Below, in pieces: positions 26,324 to 35,622 of a stretch of 64,000 bases of DNA. The DNA comes from an uncultured Prevotellaceae bacterium (GTDB taxonomy: Bacteria > Bacteroidota > Bacteroidia > Bacteroidales > Bacteroidaceae). The notes beneath the pieces were generated by a model. It was not told the DNA's origin, ran no database searches, and saw only the letters and a program-made list of their open reading frames with translations. Numbering within the stretch: the first letter of the stretch is position 1; the number at the start of each line of letters is the position of its first letter. The stretch spans positions 1-64,000 of the forward strand of contig CALEPV010000043.1 of the NCBI GenBank assembly GCA_937910905.1, given 5' to 3'. A program made the position numbers and the translations under genes.

Positions 26324-29300
26324 TTAGAATCCGATTGTCAAACCTACAGTGTACGACTTGGAACGCGGGGTCTTGGACGAGTCTGTCGTCACGCCGTAGC
26401 CGCCGTAGCTAATCTCGGGGTCAACACCCGAGTACTTTGTGAGGCAGAAGAGGTTGTTGGCCGAGGCATAGAGGCTGAGTTGCTTCATGTGCCATCTCTT
26501 GAGGAGCTTGCTGTCGAAGTTGTAGCTCAGCTGGAGGTAGTTGAGGCGCAGGAAGGTTCCGTCCTCCACGAAGCGGTCGCTGATGAGGGTGTTGTAGTTG
26601 GTGCCGTCTCCGAACATGGCACGCGGGATGCTGGTCACCTGTCCGTTCTGGCGCCAGCGGTAGTTCACGGCCTCGCTCTGGTTGTTATTGCTGACCATGG
26701 ACTCCATGTCGAGACGGGCCATGTTGAGGATGTCGTAGTCTATACGGTAGTTGAATTGTGCGTTCAGTGCCCAGCGGTCGTAGTGGAGCTTGAAGCCGAA
26801 ACCACCGGTCAGTTTAGGCAGCGAGTTGCCGAGGTAGACGATATCCAGCTGATTGATGTTGCCGTCGTTGTTCACGTCCTCATAGATGGCATCGCCACCC
26901 TTGAAGTAATAACCGCTGTTAGATGCAGTCTTGTAGCAGAAACGCATCTGCAACGGGTCGCCGTCGGCCTGCAGTATCACATTGCCGTCGGCATTGGTGG
27001 CAACAGGGTAGGTCACACCGGCTGCCAAAGCCTCGTTGAGTGTGTTGGTGCCGTTGTCGGCATCGTAGCGGGCCATATCTCTTGCGCGGTCGTAGTTGTA
27101 CTGGTATACACCCTTGTACTTGAAGCCGTAGATCGAACCGAATGGGTTGTCAATCTGCACGCGTTGCAAAACGCTGCGGTTGTTCTCAGTCCAATCGATG
27201 TTGAGGCTTTCGAGGATGAGGGGATCCATCTTGGTGATAGTATTCTTGTTGTTGGCGAAGTTCACGTTCACGTCCAGTGAGAACTTGCCCTTCTTGAGCA
27301 GACGGTCGCCCATGATCTGGAACTCCCAACCCTTGTTCTCCATGTCGCCTACGTTGCGCACTGCCAGTGAGCTCCAACCGTTGGAACTTGGAATACCGGC
27401 GTTGGCCATAAGCATGTCCTTGGTGGTCTGTTTGTACAGCTCGACCACGAACTTCAGGCGGTCGTCGAAGAAACCGAGGTCGAAGCCCACGTTGATGGTG
27501 TACTTGTTCTCCCACTTCAGCTTGGTGAGCTTGAGGCCATCGGGGTTCATGGAGGTGGACCCCAGGTAGCGTGAGCCCTGAGTAAACTTGTTCATGTAGA
27601 GGTAGTCGGCTGTAGGCGAGTTACCTACGAGACCCCAACCTGGACGTAAGGACAGCATGGACATCTTGGCTTTCTCACGTACCCATTCCATCCAAGGCTC
27701 ATCAATGACGTTCCAACGTGCAGACACGGCGGGGAAGTAACCCCAGCGGTTTGATGGTCCGAACTTGGTGGTGGCGTCGGCTCGTGCCGAGACATCCATC
27801 ATGTAGCGTCCCTTGTATGCATAGTGTGCCGAGAAAGTGAAGTAGAGTGAGCGCCACTCGTTGTAGCCGCTGCTCATGCTGCTCACATGCGCTCCTGATG
27901 TCACGCTCTCCAGTCCGTTGGGCAGACGGTTGACATCTGTGCTCTGGCTGCTGGAGTTACCGCTCACCAGCTGGAAACGAGCCATTGACAGAAGCACGTG
28001 GTCCTCGTTCTTGAACTTAGGCTGGAAGGTGAGGGTATGGGTGGTGGTGAATGCCAGATTCTTGCGGCTGTAGCTGTGACCTGTACCTATGTCGTGGTAG
28101 TTGCTGCTGAGCAGTGAGCGTGGATAGCTCTTGTCGGTGTAGTCGTTGTACACGTTCATCACTACTCGGCCGTTGTAGCGCAACTGTGTCTCCGAGTCGT
28201 CGAGACCCAACAGCTTGTACTCCAGCTCCAGCTCAGGTGTGATGTCGTAGGTCGTCTGCTTGTTCTTGGCATACTTGGCACTTGCCAGCGGGTTGACAAG
28301 GTTACGCTGGTCGCTGAAGTTGTTGCTTTGGTCGGTGGTCAGCTGGCCGTGGTTGGTGAATGCATACTGCGGGATGATGTAGTATTCACCAGTGTTGTAC
28401 TCGTTGCCGTTGGCATCGTATGCATAGCGCCAAGGCGACAGGTTAGGCATCTTGGTGTAGGCTATACCCAGCAGACCGTCGTAGTTACGGTCGTTCTTGG
28501 TGTATGTCAGCGAGAAGTTGGATATGATCTTGATGCGGTCGTTGACGTAGTAGTCGAGTGCCATACGGGTGGAGAAGCGGTTGAGGCGCTGTTCGATGAT
28601 GGTACCCGTCTCATGGTCGTAACCGCCGGAGATGCGGAACAGTGTCTTCTCGTCGCCACCGGATACGCTCACGTAGTGGTTCTGACGCAGACCGTTCTGT
28701 TTCACGAGGTCTACCCAGTCGGTGTTCTTGTTGAACATCAGATACTCGGAGTCGTTCTCGTTGTAGTTCAGCTCTTGCACCTGGCCTACGTATGTCTGCT
28801 GCTCGGGGTTGAAGTAGCTCTCCTTGAGCAGCATGGTGTACTGGTCACCGTTCAGCAGCTTGATGCCTTCGGGCTGGTGGGTCATGGTCATTTTCACGGA
28901 GTAGCTCACTGTGGGTGCGCCACGGTGTCCGCGCTTGGTGGTAATCTCGATAACACCGTTGGAACCCTGCGAGCCCCAGATGGCGGTTGCGGCAGCATCC
29001 TTCAGCACCTTGATGTCCTCGATGTCCTCGGTGTTCACATTGAGCAGCTGTGCGAACTTCTCATCGTTGGCTGTTGAGACGTCGAAGTCGGAGAGATCGA
29101 CGCTCCACACGTTGCCGTTCACCACGATGAGTGGTTCGTTGCTGGTGAGGGTAGATACCGTAGAAGCACCGCGCAGACGCATACTTGTACCGGCACCCAG
29201 GTCGCCAGAGTTGGCCACGATGTCCAGACCGGCGATACGACCCTGCAGAGCTTCATCGACAGATGTGATACCCAGTCCCTCAAACTCCTTGGCCGAGATG

Positions 29301-29698
29301 CCCTGTGCGGAGAAGCTGACCTCACGCTCAGGGATGGCCAGACCTGAGGTCTTCATCTTCTTGACGCCTGTGACGTTTACCGTTGCGATGGTCTTGGTGT
29401 TGTCCTCCATCATCACCTTGTAGACGGTCTTGTTGATAGGCAGCAACTGGGTTTTGTAGCCCATGTAGCTGATGCGCAGTTTGTTCTTCTGGCTCTTGAT
29501 GGCCAGCACAAAGTTACCGTTGAGGTCGGTAACGGTGGCGTTGACGATACGGTTGGAGGCATCCATCTCGGCCACGCTCGCACCTGGCAGTACGTCAATC
29601 TCGTCACTGACGGTACCACTGATGCGCGTTATCTGAGCCATTGCCAGTGATGTCACCAGCAAGAGGCATAGTGTTGTAAAATATCTCAGTGTTTTCAT
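26324..29698 (-). CDS. SusC/RagA-family TonB-dependent transporter
   Basis: I start this 1,124-aa protein at the ATG at 29698, which overlaps the stop of the preceding fasciclin gene (ATGA) and begins the signal peptide MKTLRYFTTLCLLLVTSLAM. An ORF extending 12 codons further upstream lacks a signal at its start. The carboxypeptidase-like domain is at about residues 22-105 (RISGTVSDEIDVLPGASVAE). The plug carries ALQGRIAGLDIVANSGDLG, SMRLRGASTVS and DAAATAIWGSQGSNGVIEI. A long barrel ends SYTVGLTIGF. It is the first SusC of the operon and pairs with the SusD encoded 21 nt downstream. Confidence 0.94.
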   Translation of the reverse strand: MKTLRYFTTLCLLLVTSLAMAQITRISGTVSDEIDVLPGASVAEMDASNRIVNATVTDLNGNFVLAIKSQKNKLRISYMGYKTQLLPINKTVYKVMMEDNTKTIATVNVTGVKKMKTSGLAIPEREVSFSAQGISAKEFEGLGITSVDEALQGRIAGLDIVANSGDLGAGTSMRLRGASTVSTLTSNEPLIVVNGNVWSVDLSDFDVSTANDEKFAQLLNVNTEDIEDIKVLKDAAATAIWGSQGSNGVIEITTKRGHRGAPTVSYSVKMTMTHQPEGIKLLNGDQYTMLLKESYFNPEQQTYVGQVQELNYNENDSEYLMFNKNTDWVDLVKQNGLRQNHYVSVSGGDEKTLFRISGGYDHETGTIIEQRLNRFSTRMALDYYVNDRIKIISNFSLTYTKNDRNYDGLLGIAYTKMPNLSPWRYAYDANGNEYNTGEYYIIPQYAFTNHGQLTTDQSNNFSDQRNLVNPLASAKYAKNKQTTYDITPELELEYKLLGLDDSETQLRYNGRVVMNVYNDYTDKSYPRSLLSSNYHDIGTGHSYSRKNLAFTTTHTLTFQPKFKNEDHVLLSMARFQLVSGNSSSQSTDVNRLPNGLESVTSGAHVSSMSSGYNEWRSLYFTFSAHYAYKGRYMMDVSARADATTKFGPSNRWGYFPAVSARWNVIDEPWMEWVREKAKMSMLSLRPGWGLVGNSPTADYLYMNKFTQGSRYLGSTSMNPDGLKLTKLKWENKYTINVGFDLGFFDDRLKFVVELYKQTTKDMLMANAGIPSSNGWSSLAVRNVGDMENKGWEFQIMGDRLLKKGKFSLDVNVNFANNKNTITKMDPLILESLNIDWTENNRSVLQRVQIDNPFGSIYGFKYKGVYQYNYDRARDMARYDADNGTNTLNEALAAGVTYPVATNADGNVILQADGDPLQMRFCYKTASNSGYYFKGGDAIYEDVNNDGNINQLDIVYLGNSLPKLTGGFGFKLHYDRWALNAQFNYRIDYDILNMARLDMESMVSNNNQSEAVNYRWRQNGQVTSIPRAMFGDGTNYNTLISDRFVEDGTFLRLNYLQLSYNFDSKLLKRWHMKQLSLYASANNLFCLTKYSGVDPEISYGGYGVTTDSSKTPRSKSYTVGLTIGF

Positions 29699-32580
29699 CT
29701 TCTCTGTCGGATTGATTGACGTGATGTAATCCATTCCTCAAGCCACTCGGGTCGTGTGGGCTGCGGGAATGTCTTAGGCAGTAACTGGTCGTCGGCGTAC
29801 TGTAGGGCCTTGTCGATGAGGTGTACCACCACGTAGGAAGAGCTGTAGATGGACTTGCTCGATGTGGTGAAGAGGTACTGACGGGCCATGAGGTTGTAGC
29901 TGTCCTTGCCGTTGGCATTGGCAGTCTTGATTACGTTGGCTGTAGAGCCTAAGTTATCGCGTACGGAGTATGTGCCGCTGGTGTTGTTTACTGTCAGACG
30001 GTGGAAACGGTTGAGTGCTGTGTCGATGGCAGCGGTCTCAAACAGTCCGATGGTGTCGGCACCGTTGATATATACGGAGCCGTCCTGTATGTGGTAGCGA
30101 ACGAAGTTGTCGATGACAGTGTTAATCTCCGTTTGGCAATTGGTGGAGAGCTTCACAAGCGAGTCAATCTCAGCCTGCTTTTCTTCGGAGATATCAATCT
30201 TGTTGTTGTCGCAGTACTTCTCGTACTCGGCCAGAGAGTCGGTCAGAGCCACCCATTCGTCTATCAGCTCCCATGTAGGCAGGTATGCCTTTGTCGGCTT
30301 GCCGGCTGCATCGGTGGTGAGGAACAGGTTGTCGATGGCATCATTGTCCGGCACGTAGATAGTGTAGTGGTAGTTACCCAGCAGGCTGATAGCCCAGTCG
30401 AGTGTTGGGTGGCCGCTTACTGTCTGCGTGATGAACGAGCAGCCGCCCATCAGGTTGGCAAAGTTCGTGAATTCCGGGTGATTGATGGTGTCGCGCACGA
30501 GAGCCACAGGGCTGGTAAGCGTGGATGACGGTATGGAGTCAATGATGTAGCTCACACCGTTACCCTTCTCTGTCTGGTCGAATGTCAGGTCAGAACTTAC
30601 TGGGATCCACAGGCCAGCCTCGGCATGTGCAGAACCAGCTACGCCAGTCACATGGCCGCCTTCGAAGCGAACCTTGATAGGCCCGCCGGCCTTGTTCAGG
30701 TAAATCTCCTGTCCTTCGTGGAAGGTCTGGGCACCGCGGCTGCCGTGTACGACAACTATGTTGTCGAGTATGTCTTGCAGGCGGTTGTTGATCAGACCCA
30801 GGCCTGTAGCGCTGTTGGCTGTCGGCTGGTCGGCAGATGAGGCGAGGTTGTCGGTCACAGTCCATACACCGCCGGTAGTGTCAACTTGATAAACGTATGC
30901 GCTTACAGGGTGAGTAGAGCTTGTGGCATCGATATAGAACTTGTAGGCCAGAGGCTTCTTGTTGTATACAGAATACGGGTCGATGTACGAGGCAAAGGCC
31001 TTGTCCTTCGGAATCAGGAAGCTGTAGGAAGAAGCCATAGAGTTCACGTAAGCCTGATACTCGTACAGTGTCCAGTTAGTGTTGGTGCCATCCTTGTAGC
31101 GGGTGTCGGCGATGGTGCGGTAGAGCACCGATGTGGCCATATCCGGCCCTTCGTCGGCACGCAGCATAGCGGGGAAGAGCACGCTCTGGTGGTCGGGTGC
31201 CACAAACACCTTGTTCAGCTGGTATATCACACCGTTGCAGGCCATGAAGCAGCTGTCTACATCTTCAGCCTTGATGCCCATTGTCTCGGACGCGGTGTTC
31301 TTCATCGAACCGAACTTGGACGGTATGGTGGATGTGAAGCTCCGCTGTATGCAGTTGTTCAGGAACGGCAGCACCACATCGTCGGGCACACGCTCCCAGT
31401 TGTAGCCATACTTTTCGCCGATGGCAGAACCTTCGTTGTGCAGATAGTCATCCATCCATTCGTTGGTAGGCACGAAGAGGGCAGCACCGTCGGCATCTTC
31501 GCCCACGATGGTCGATAGGCGATATGTGTTCCATCCCGGATCGATGCTCAGCACTGATGTAACCTTGGTCTGCGTCTCCTGAATCGTGTTGAGGGCATTG
31601 GATGTATAGCCGTCGTTGAAATAGCGCAGCACGTAGATGTTGTTGTCTGGGTTCTCGACATCAGCATAGAGAGGGTAGGGGTAGCTGAAGCGGTCTATCA
31701 GCTTGCAGAATGTGCTGAACTGAGGCTTCTTGTGCAGGATCTCCGCCATGTTGTCGAGCTGCTCGGGCACTGCGTCCAACACGTGGATGTAACCGTTCTG
31801 ACATGTGATGTCCTGTTCCGTCACGCGGTGGCCGTTGATATAGCTTGAGTTCTTCACGTCGCTGCTCTCACCGTTGGTCAGCTTCAGCAGGTCCTCGCCA
31901 GTGATGTCGTTCACAGTCATGAACTCTGGCAGGAAGTGCACCATCGGTGCGGCATTATTATCCTTATATATATATATATGGTCTCTGTCACGGACGGCAG
32001 CCCAGTAGTCGGTCACAGTACCTGTGTTGTCCACACGGTATGTATTCAGTTCGGGGAACTCGGCTGCTGCCATGCTTGGGATGGTGTCGGTGATGTCCAC
32101 ACGGGTGGCGCGGCGCATCACAGAACCCTCGACTGGCGGGTTGCCTGGACTGTTGCTCAACAGTTCAATGAGGTATGCGCTGTTAATCATCGAAGCCTTG
32201 AGCAGGTTCTTTTTCACAGCCTTGGGGAGCTGTCGTACGGATGAAACGCCTTGGCTTCTGAGGTAGGTGTTCCATGCTTCGTCGGGTGCAACGAAGAGCG
32301 TCATGGAACCCGTGCGGCGCAGAATCTGCGCGTAGTCAGTCATGCCGGCCGACTCGTTGTATGGCGACACATCTGGGTCGTCAATGAGCTCCAGCGTCAC
32401 AGTGAAGTTGCCTCTGTTCTGCAACTCCTCGTAGATACTACTTCCCAGCCACTCCGGTGTGCCTGTGAGCAGGTCGTCGGAACATGACGACATGACCCAG
32501 CCACTGCCGAGTAGCAGCAAAGCAGCACAGGCGGTTCTTGCGCCGCGCGCAAGTCTCCGCTTCAGGATACTGTTTTCCAT
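29695..32580 (-). CDS. Multi-repeat fasciclin-domain lipoprotein
   Basis: The preferred start at 32580 gives 961 aa; an alternative ATG at 32604 adds 8 residues. A Lys/Arg-rich N-terminus leads to a hydrophobic segment and lipobox MSSC. At least four FAS1-like repeats are readable from TLFVAPDEAWNTYL, ALFVPTNEWMDDYL with CNGVIYQLNKVFV, YSFLIPKDKAFASY, and YTIYVPDNDAIDNLF with SSYVVVHLIDKAL near the C-terminus. It is the first gene of the seven-gene SusCD operon, and its TGA overlaps the next ATG. It is probably a large surface-anchored binding or adhesion protein. No enzyme signature is visible. Confidence 0.82.
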   Translation of the reverse strand: MENSILKRRLARGARTACAALLLLGSGWVMSSCSDDLLTGTPEWLGSSIYEELQNRGNFTVTLELIDDPDVSPYNESAGMTDYAQILRRTGSMTLFVAPDEAWNTYLRSQGVSSVRQLPKAVKKNLLKASMINSAYLIELLSNSPGNPPVEGSVMRRATRVDITDTIPSMAAAEFPELNTYRVDNTGTVTDYWAAVRDRDHIYIYKDNNAAPMVHFLPEFMTVNDITGEDLLKLTNGESSDVKNSSYINGHRVTEQDITCQNGYIHVLDAVPEQLDNMAEILHKKPQFSTFCKLIDRFSYPYPLYADVENPDNNIYVLRYFNDGYTSNALNTIQETQTKVTSVLSIDPGWNTYRLSTIVGEDADGAALFVPTNEWMDDYLHNEGSAIGEKYGYNWERVPDDVVLPFLNNCIQRSFTSTIPSKFGSMKNTASETMGIKAEDVDSCFMACNGVIYQLNKVFVAPDHQSVLFPAMLRADEGPDMATSVLYRTIADTRYKDGTNTNWTLYEYQAYVNSMASSYSFLIPKDKAFASYIDPYSVYNKKPLAYKFYIDATSSTHPVSAYVYQVDTTGGVWTVTDNLASSADQPTANSATGLGLINNRLQDILDNIVVVHGSRGAQTFHEGQEIYLNKAGGPIKVRFEGGHVTGVAGSAHAEAGLWIPVSSDLTFDQTEKGNGVSYIIDSIPSSTLTSPVALVRDTINHPEFTNFANLMGGCSFITQTVSGHPTLDWAISLLGNYHYTIYVPDNDAIDNLFLTTDAAGKPTKAYLPTWELIDEWVALTDSLAEYEKYCDNNKIDISEEKQAEIDSLVKLSTNCQTEINTVIDNFVRYHIQDGSVYINGADTIGLFETAAIDTALNRFHRLTVNNTSGTYSVRDNLGSTANVIKTANANGKDSYNLMARQYLFTTSSKSIYSSSYVVVHLIDKALQYADDQLLPKTFPQPTRPEWLEEWITSRQSIRQRR

Positions 32581-32707
32581 TGTTGATATTAAAGTGGTTT
32601 GCATTTGTATCTTTTGGCAGTTAGTACGCAGTGTACCAGCGAGCTAAGGTAAGATGGCAAAGTGAGTTAGTGTGGTTAAGTGTCGGATTACACCTATATT
32701 TGGTGGC

Positions 32708-32715
32708 CAAAGTTA
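32708..32715 (-). promoter_or_regulatory. -7 box for the fasciclin/SusCD operon
   Basis: TAACTTTG on the minus strand is a perfect TAnnTTTG -7 element about 130 nt before the first gene of the operon. No TTTG lies at the expected -33 distance, so an activator may be needed, as is usual for SusCD loci. Confidence 0.5.
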
Positions 32716-32764
32716 TAACATCTTTTTGTAATTGCAGCAGCTTAAGGCTAAATAAATGTTGAAA

Positions 32765-32790
32765 TGTGTTGAAAAACATATAACAACACA
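32765..32790. promoter_or_regulatory. Inverted repeat in the divergent galM/fasciclin region
   Basis: TGTGTTG (32765-32771) and CAACACA (32784-32790) are perfect 7-bp arms with a 12-nt A/T-rich spacer. It is placed between the two divergent transcription units, about 50 nt upstream of the minus-strand -7 box. It is a candidate operator with no family assigned. Confidence 0.4.
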
Positions 32791-32796
32791 CTTTTT

Positions 32797-32838
32797 CTGC
32801 AAAACCTTTGCAGGCTATTTTTCTTTTTGCTTAATTTG
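32797..32838 (+). promoter_or_regulatory. Candidate galM promoter overlapped by an operator palindrome
   Basis: TTTG at 32807-32810, a 20-nt spacer, and TTAATTTG at 32831-32838 (one mismatch to TAnnTTTG) form a plausible promoter for galM. The perfect palindrome CTGCAAA-ACC-TTTGCAG (32797-32813) covers the -33 element, which fits control by a sugar-responsive regulator. Confidence 0.45.
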
Positions 32839-32873
32839 CAAACACAAATCGTTGTAACCTTATAACTACTGAT

Positions 32874-33953
32874 ATGCTAACAACACCTCTATCTGGCCTG
32901 AAACGAGAAGACTTTCAGGCTACTATTCAAGGTAAGCAGACCGACCTTTACACGTTAGTCAACAAGCATGGCTACGAGGTGAGCTGCACAAACTATGGCG
33001 GCGCGCTCGTAGCCATTATGGTACCTGGACGTGACGGCAAGGTGGCTAATGTGATTCAGGGGCACGACAACATCCAGGATGTAGTGTCCAGCCCTGAGCC
33101 ATTCCTGTCTACACTCATCGGTCGCTTCGGCAACCGTATCTGCAAGGGCAAGTTCACCCTCGACGGTCAGGAATATCAATTGGCAACCAACAACGGCCCC
33201 AACGCGCTCCATGGCGGTCCTACCGGCTTCCATGCACGTGTGTGGGATGCAGAACAAATCGATGCGCAGACCCTGAAGCTCTGCTATCATGCTGCCGACG
33301 GCGAGGAAGGCTTCCCAGGAAACATGGATGTGGAGGTCACATATAAATGGACAGACGACTGCGAACTGGTCATCGACTATCTTGCCACTACCGACAAGAA
33401 GACCATTGTAAACCTCACGCACCACGCCTTCATAGCTATTGCCGGCATAGCCAATCCCACTCCGACTATAGACACACTGCTGTGTCAGATTAATGCCGAC
33501 CATTATGTGCCCATCGACGACACAAGTATTCCTCTCGGTGAGATACGCGCTGTGAAGGGCACTCCATTCGACTTCACCACCATGCATCCCGTAGGCGACA
33601 TGATTGATGCCGACGACGAGCAGATACGCAACGGCGCAGGCTACGACCACTGCTTCGTGCTGAACAAACGCGAGGTTGGTGAGCTGAGTTATGCTGCCAA
33701 GATTGTTGATCCTGCCAGTGGACGATTCATGGAAGTTTATACCACCGAGCCGGGTGTGCAGGTGTATTCCGACAACTGGGCCGACGGCTATCCGGGTCAG
33801 AACGGTGCCACCTTCCCGCGCCGCTCCGCCATCTGCTTCGAGGCGCAGCATTTCCCCGACAGCCCCAACCGTGCCTATTTCCCGTCTGTTGTGCTCAACC
33901 CAGGCGAGAAGTACACGCAGACAACTGTATATAAGTTCGGCGTGGAGAAGTAA
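32874..33953 (+). CDS. galM: Aldose 1-epimerase (cytoplasmic)
   Basis: This 359-aa protein without signal peptide interconverts alpha and beta anomers of galactose before galactokinase. Recognised features are: GRFGNRICKGKFTLDG, NGPNALHGGPTGFHARVW (catalytic His), NLTHHAF (second His), GYDHCFVL (substrate-binding Asp), and TEPGVQVYSDNW (catalytic Glu). The usual TNHxYFNLxG motif is replaced here by THHAFIAIAG, which is a notable drift, but the acid/base residues remain. It heads a galM - sugar transporter - galK operon. Confidence 0.92.
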   Translation: MLTTPLSGLKREDFQATIQGKQTDLYTLVNKHGYEVSCTNYGGALVAIMVPGRDGKVANVIQGHDNIQDVVSSPEPFLSTLIGRFGNRICKGKFTLDGQEYQLATNNGPNALHGGPTGFHARVWDAEQIDAQTLKLCYHAADGEEGFPGNMDVEVTYKWTDDCELVIDYLATTDKKTIVNLTHHAFIAIAGIANPTPTIDTLLCQINADHYVPIDDTSIPLGEIRAVKGTPFDFTTMHPVGDMIDADDEQIRNGAGYDHCFVLNKREVGELSYAAKIVDPASGRFMEVYTTEPGVQVYSDNWADGYPGQNGATFPRRSAICFEAQHFPDSPNRAYFPSVVLNPGEKYTQTTVYKFGVEK

Positions 33954-33988
33954 AGTAGATTATTAATCATTTAACAATAGTATCTGCT

Positions 33989-34007
33989 CCCTCCCTTTGA
34001 GGGAGGG
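33989..34007. repeat. CCCTCCC/GGGAGGG hairpin between galM and the transporter gene
   Basis: Perfect 7-bp stem with loop TTTGA, followed by a G-rich run rather than a U tract. It therefore does not look like an intrinsic terminator. More likely it is an intergenic repeat or an mRNA-processing or stabilising hairpin inside the operon. Confidence 0.5.
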
Positions 34008-34031
34008 TAGGGGGTGGAGCTTTTATTTATT

Positions 34032-35582
34032 ATGTCAGAACAAAAGAAACAATGGGGTGCAATTATCGTGATGATTGCACTGTTTGCAATGATTGCCTTC
34101 GTGACCAACCTGTGTTCACCTATGGGCGTAATCGTGAAGAACCAGTTCGGCACTACCAACTTCATGGCAATGATTGGTAACTACGGCAACTTCGGAGCTT
34201 ATCTGCTGATGGGTTTCCCCTCAGGCATGATGATTCAGAAGTGGGGCTATAAGCGCACAGCTCTCATCGGCCTCTTGGTTGGTATTACAGGTATTATTGT
34301 CCAGTGGCTTTCGGGCTGGGGCGGTATGGCCGTGTATCTGTGTGGCGCACTCATCTCTGGCTGCTGCATGTGTATCCTCAACACCGTTGTGAACCCGATG
34401 CTGAACCTGCTCGGTGGTGGCGGCAACAAGGGTAACCAGCTCATCCAGACAGGCGGTGTGTTCAACTCCACAGCAGCTGTGGCTGTTTACATCATCATGG
34501 GTGCCCTCATCGGCGATGCTGCTAAGGCAGAAATCAGCGACGCAACACCAGCTCTTATGATTGCGTTGGCAATCTTTGTTATTGCTTTTGCCGTAATCCT
34601 CTTCACCAAGATTGAGGAACCGCAGCAGCAGGTGGCTACAAAGAGTGCAGTAAAGGATCCTCATAGTGCATTCTCTTTCCGTCACTTCAAGCTCGGTATC
34701 TTGGCCATCGGTCTGTATGGCGGCATTGAGATGGGTATTCCTGGCTATATTCTTCAGTATCTGACAGCAGACACTCCTGATATTATCGTGAAGAAGGCAG
34801 AGATAATGGCGCAGTATGAGAGCAATGCTATTACAATAGACCAGGCCACTATCCAGTACTTGAATCCACAGGCTGATGCAGATAAGGAAAAGAAGCTTTT
34901 GGAGGCTCAAGACCTTCTCGCACAAACAACAGATGAGGAGCAAATCAAGAAGCTGACCAAGGAGAACGACGAAGCTAAGGCTGTGAAGGAGACAAAGGAG
35001 AAGATAGAGAAAGGCGAGATTACGACAGCAAAGGTGCAAAGTACTACACCAGGTCTTGCCATGAATGCCGGATATGCCGGAACGCTCGGCTCTATTTACT
35101 TCCTGCTTATGCTTATCGGGCGTTTCATCGGTGCCAGCGTTGGTGGCAAGGTTAGCACTAAGGCGATGATGACATTCGTCAGCGGACTGGCTATCATTCT
35201 GCTCTTGGCCGGCATATACCTGCCTACATATGTAGCTGTAAGTGTTCCTGGTATCGATTATACGAAACTATCCATCATTTGGGACAATATACCTGTCGGT
35301 ATATTCTTCTTCCTCCTCGTCGGTCTCTGTGCTTCTGTTATGTGGGGCGGTATCTTCAACCTCGCTACCGAAGGTCTTGGTAAGTACACCGCTATTGCAT
35401 CGGGCGCATTTATGACAATGGTTGTAGGCTTCGCCATCATGGTGGCTATCCAGGGCTTGGTAGCCGACTGGACAGGCAGCTACCTCATCAGCTACTGGGT
35501 ACCGCTGGCTTGCGCTATCTACATCCTCTACTACTCACTCAGCGGCTCCAAGAATGTCAACACCGACATCCCCGTAGCATAA
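34032..35582 (+). CDS. FHS-family MFS sugar transporter (galactose/glucose type)
   Basis: I start at the ATG at 34032 (MSEQKKQWG), not the upstream in-frame GTG. The 516-aa inner-membrane protein resembles the fucose/glucose/galactose:H+ symporter family. Twelve helices are suggested, with GFPSGMMIQKWGYKRTALIG as the intracellular motif and LGILAIGLYGGIEMGIPGY in helix 7. The family is usually about 410-440 aa. The excess is a charged, helical, Lys/Glu-rich stretch at about residues 245-340, between helices 7 and 8. Between galM and galK it most likely imports galactose. Substrate is inferred from context. Confidence 0.88.
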   Translation: MSEQKKQWGAIIVMIALFAMIAFVTNLCSPMGVIVKNQFGTTNFMAMIGNYGNFGAYLLMGFPSGMMIQKWGYKRTALIGLLVGITGIIVQWLSGWGGMAVYLCGALISGCCMCILNTVVNPMLNLLGGGGNKGNQLIQTGGVFNSTAAVAVYIIMGALIGDAAKAEISDATPALMIALAIFVIAFAVILFTKIEEPQQQVATKSAVKDPHSAFSFRHFKLGILAIGLYGGIEMGIPGYILQYLTADTPDIIVKKAEIMAQYESNAITIDQATIQYLNPQADADKEKKLLEAQDLLAQTTDEEQIKKLTKENDEAKAVKETKEKIEKGEITTAKVQSTTPGLAMNAGYAGTLGSIYFLLMLIGRFIGASVGGKVSTKAMMTFVSGLAIILLLAGIYLPTYVAVSVPGIDYTKLSIIWDNIPVGIFFFLLVGLCASVMWGGIFNLATEGLGKYTAIASGAFMTMVVGFAIMVAIQGLVADWTGSYLISYWVPLACAIYILYYSLSGSKNVNTDIPVA

Positions 35583-35622
35583 GCCAAACAATTAATCACT
35601 AACCTATAAACATTACATTACT

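Noticed and set aside
33989..34007. Intrinsic terminator between galM and the transporter gene
   Set aside because: The stem is followed by a G-rich run, not a U tract, and the genes appear to form an operon.
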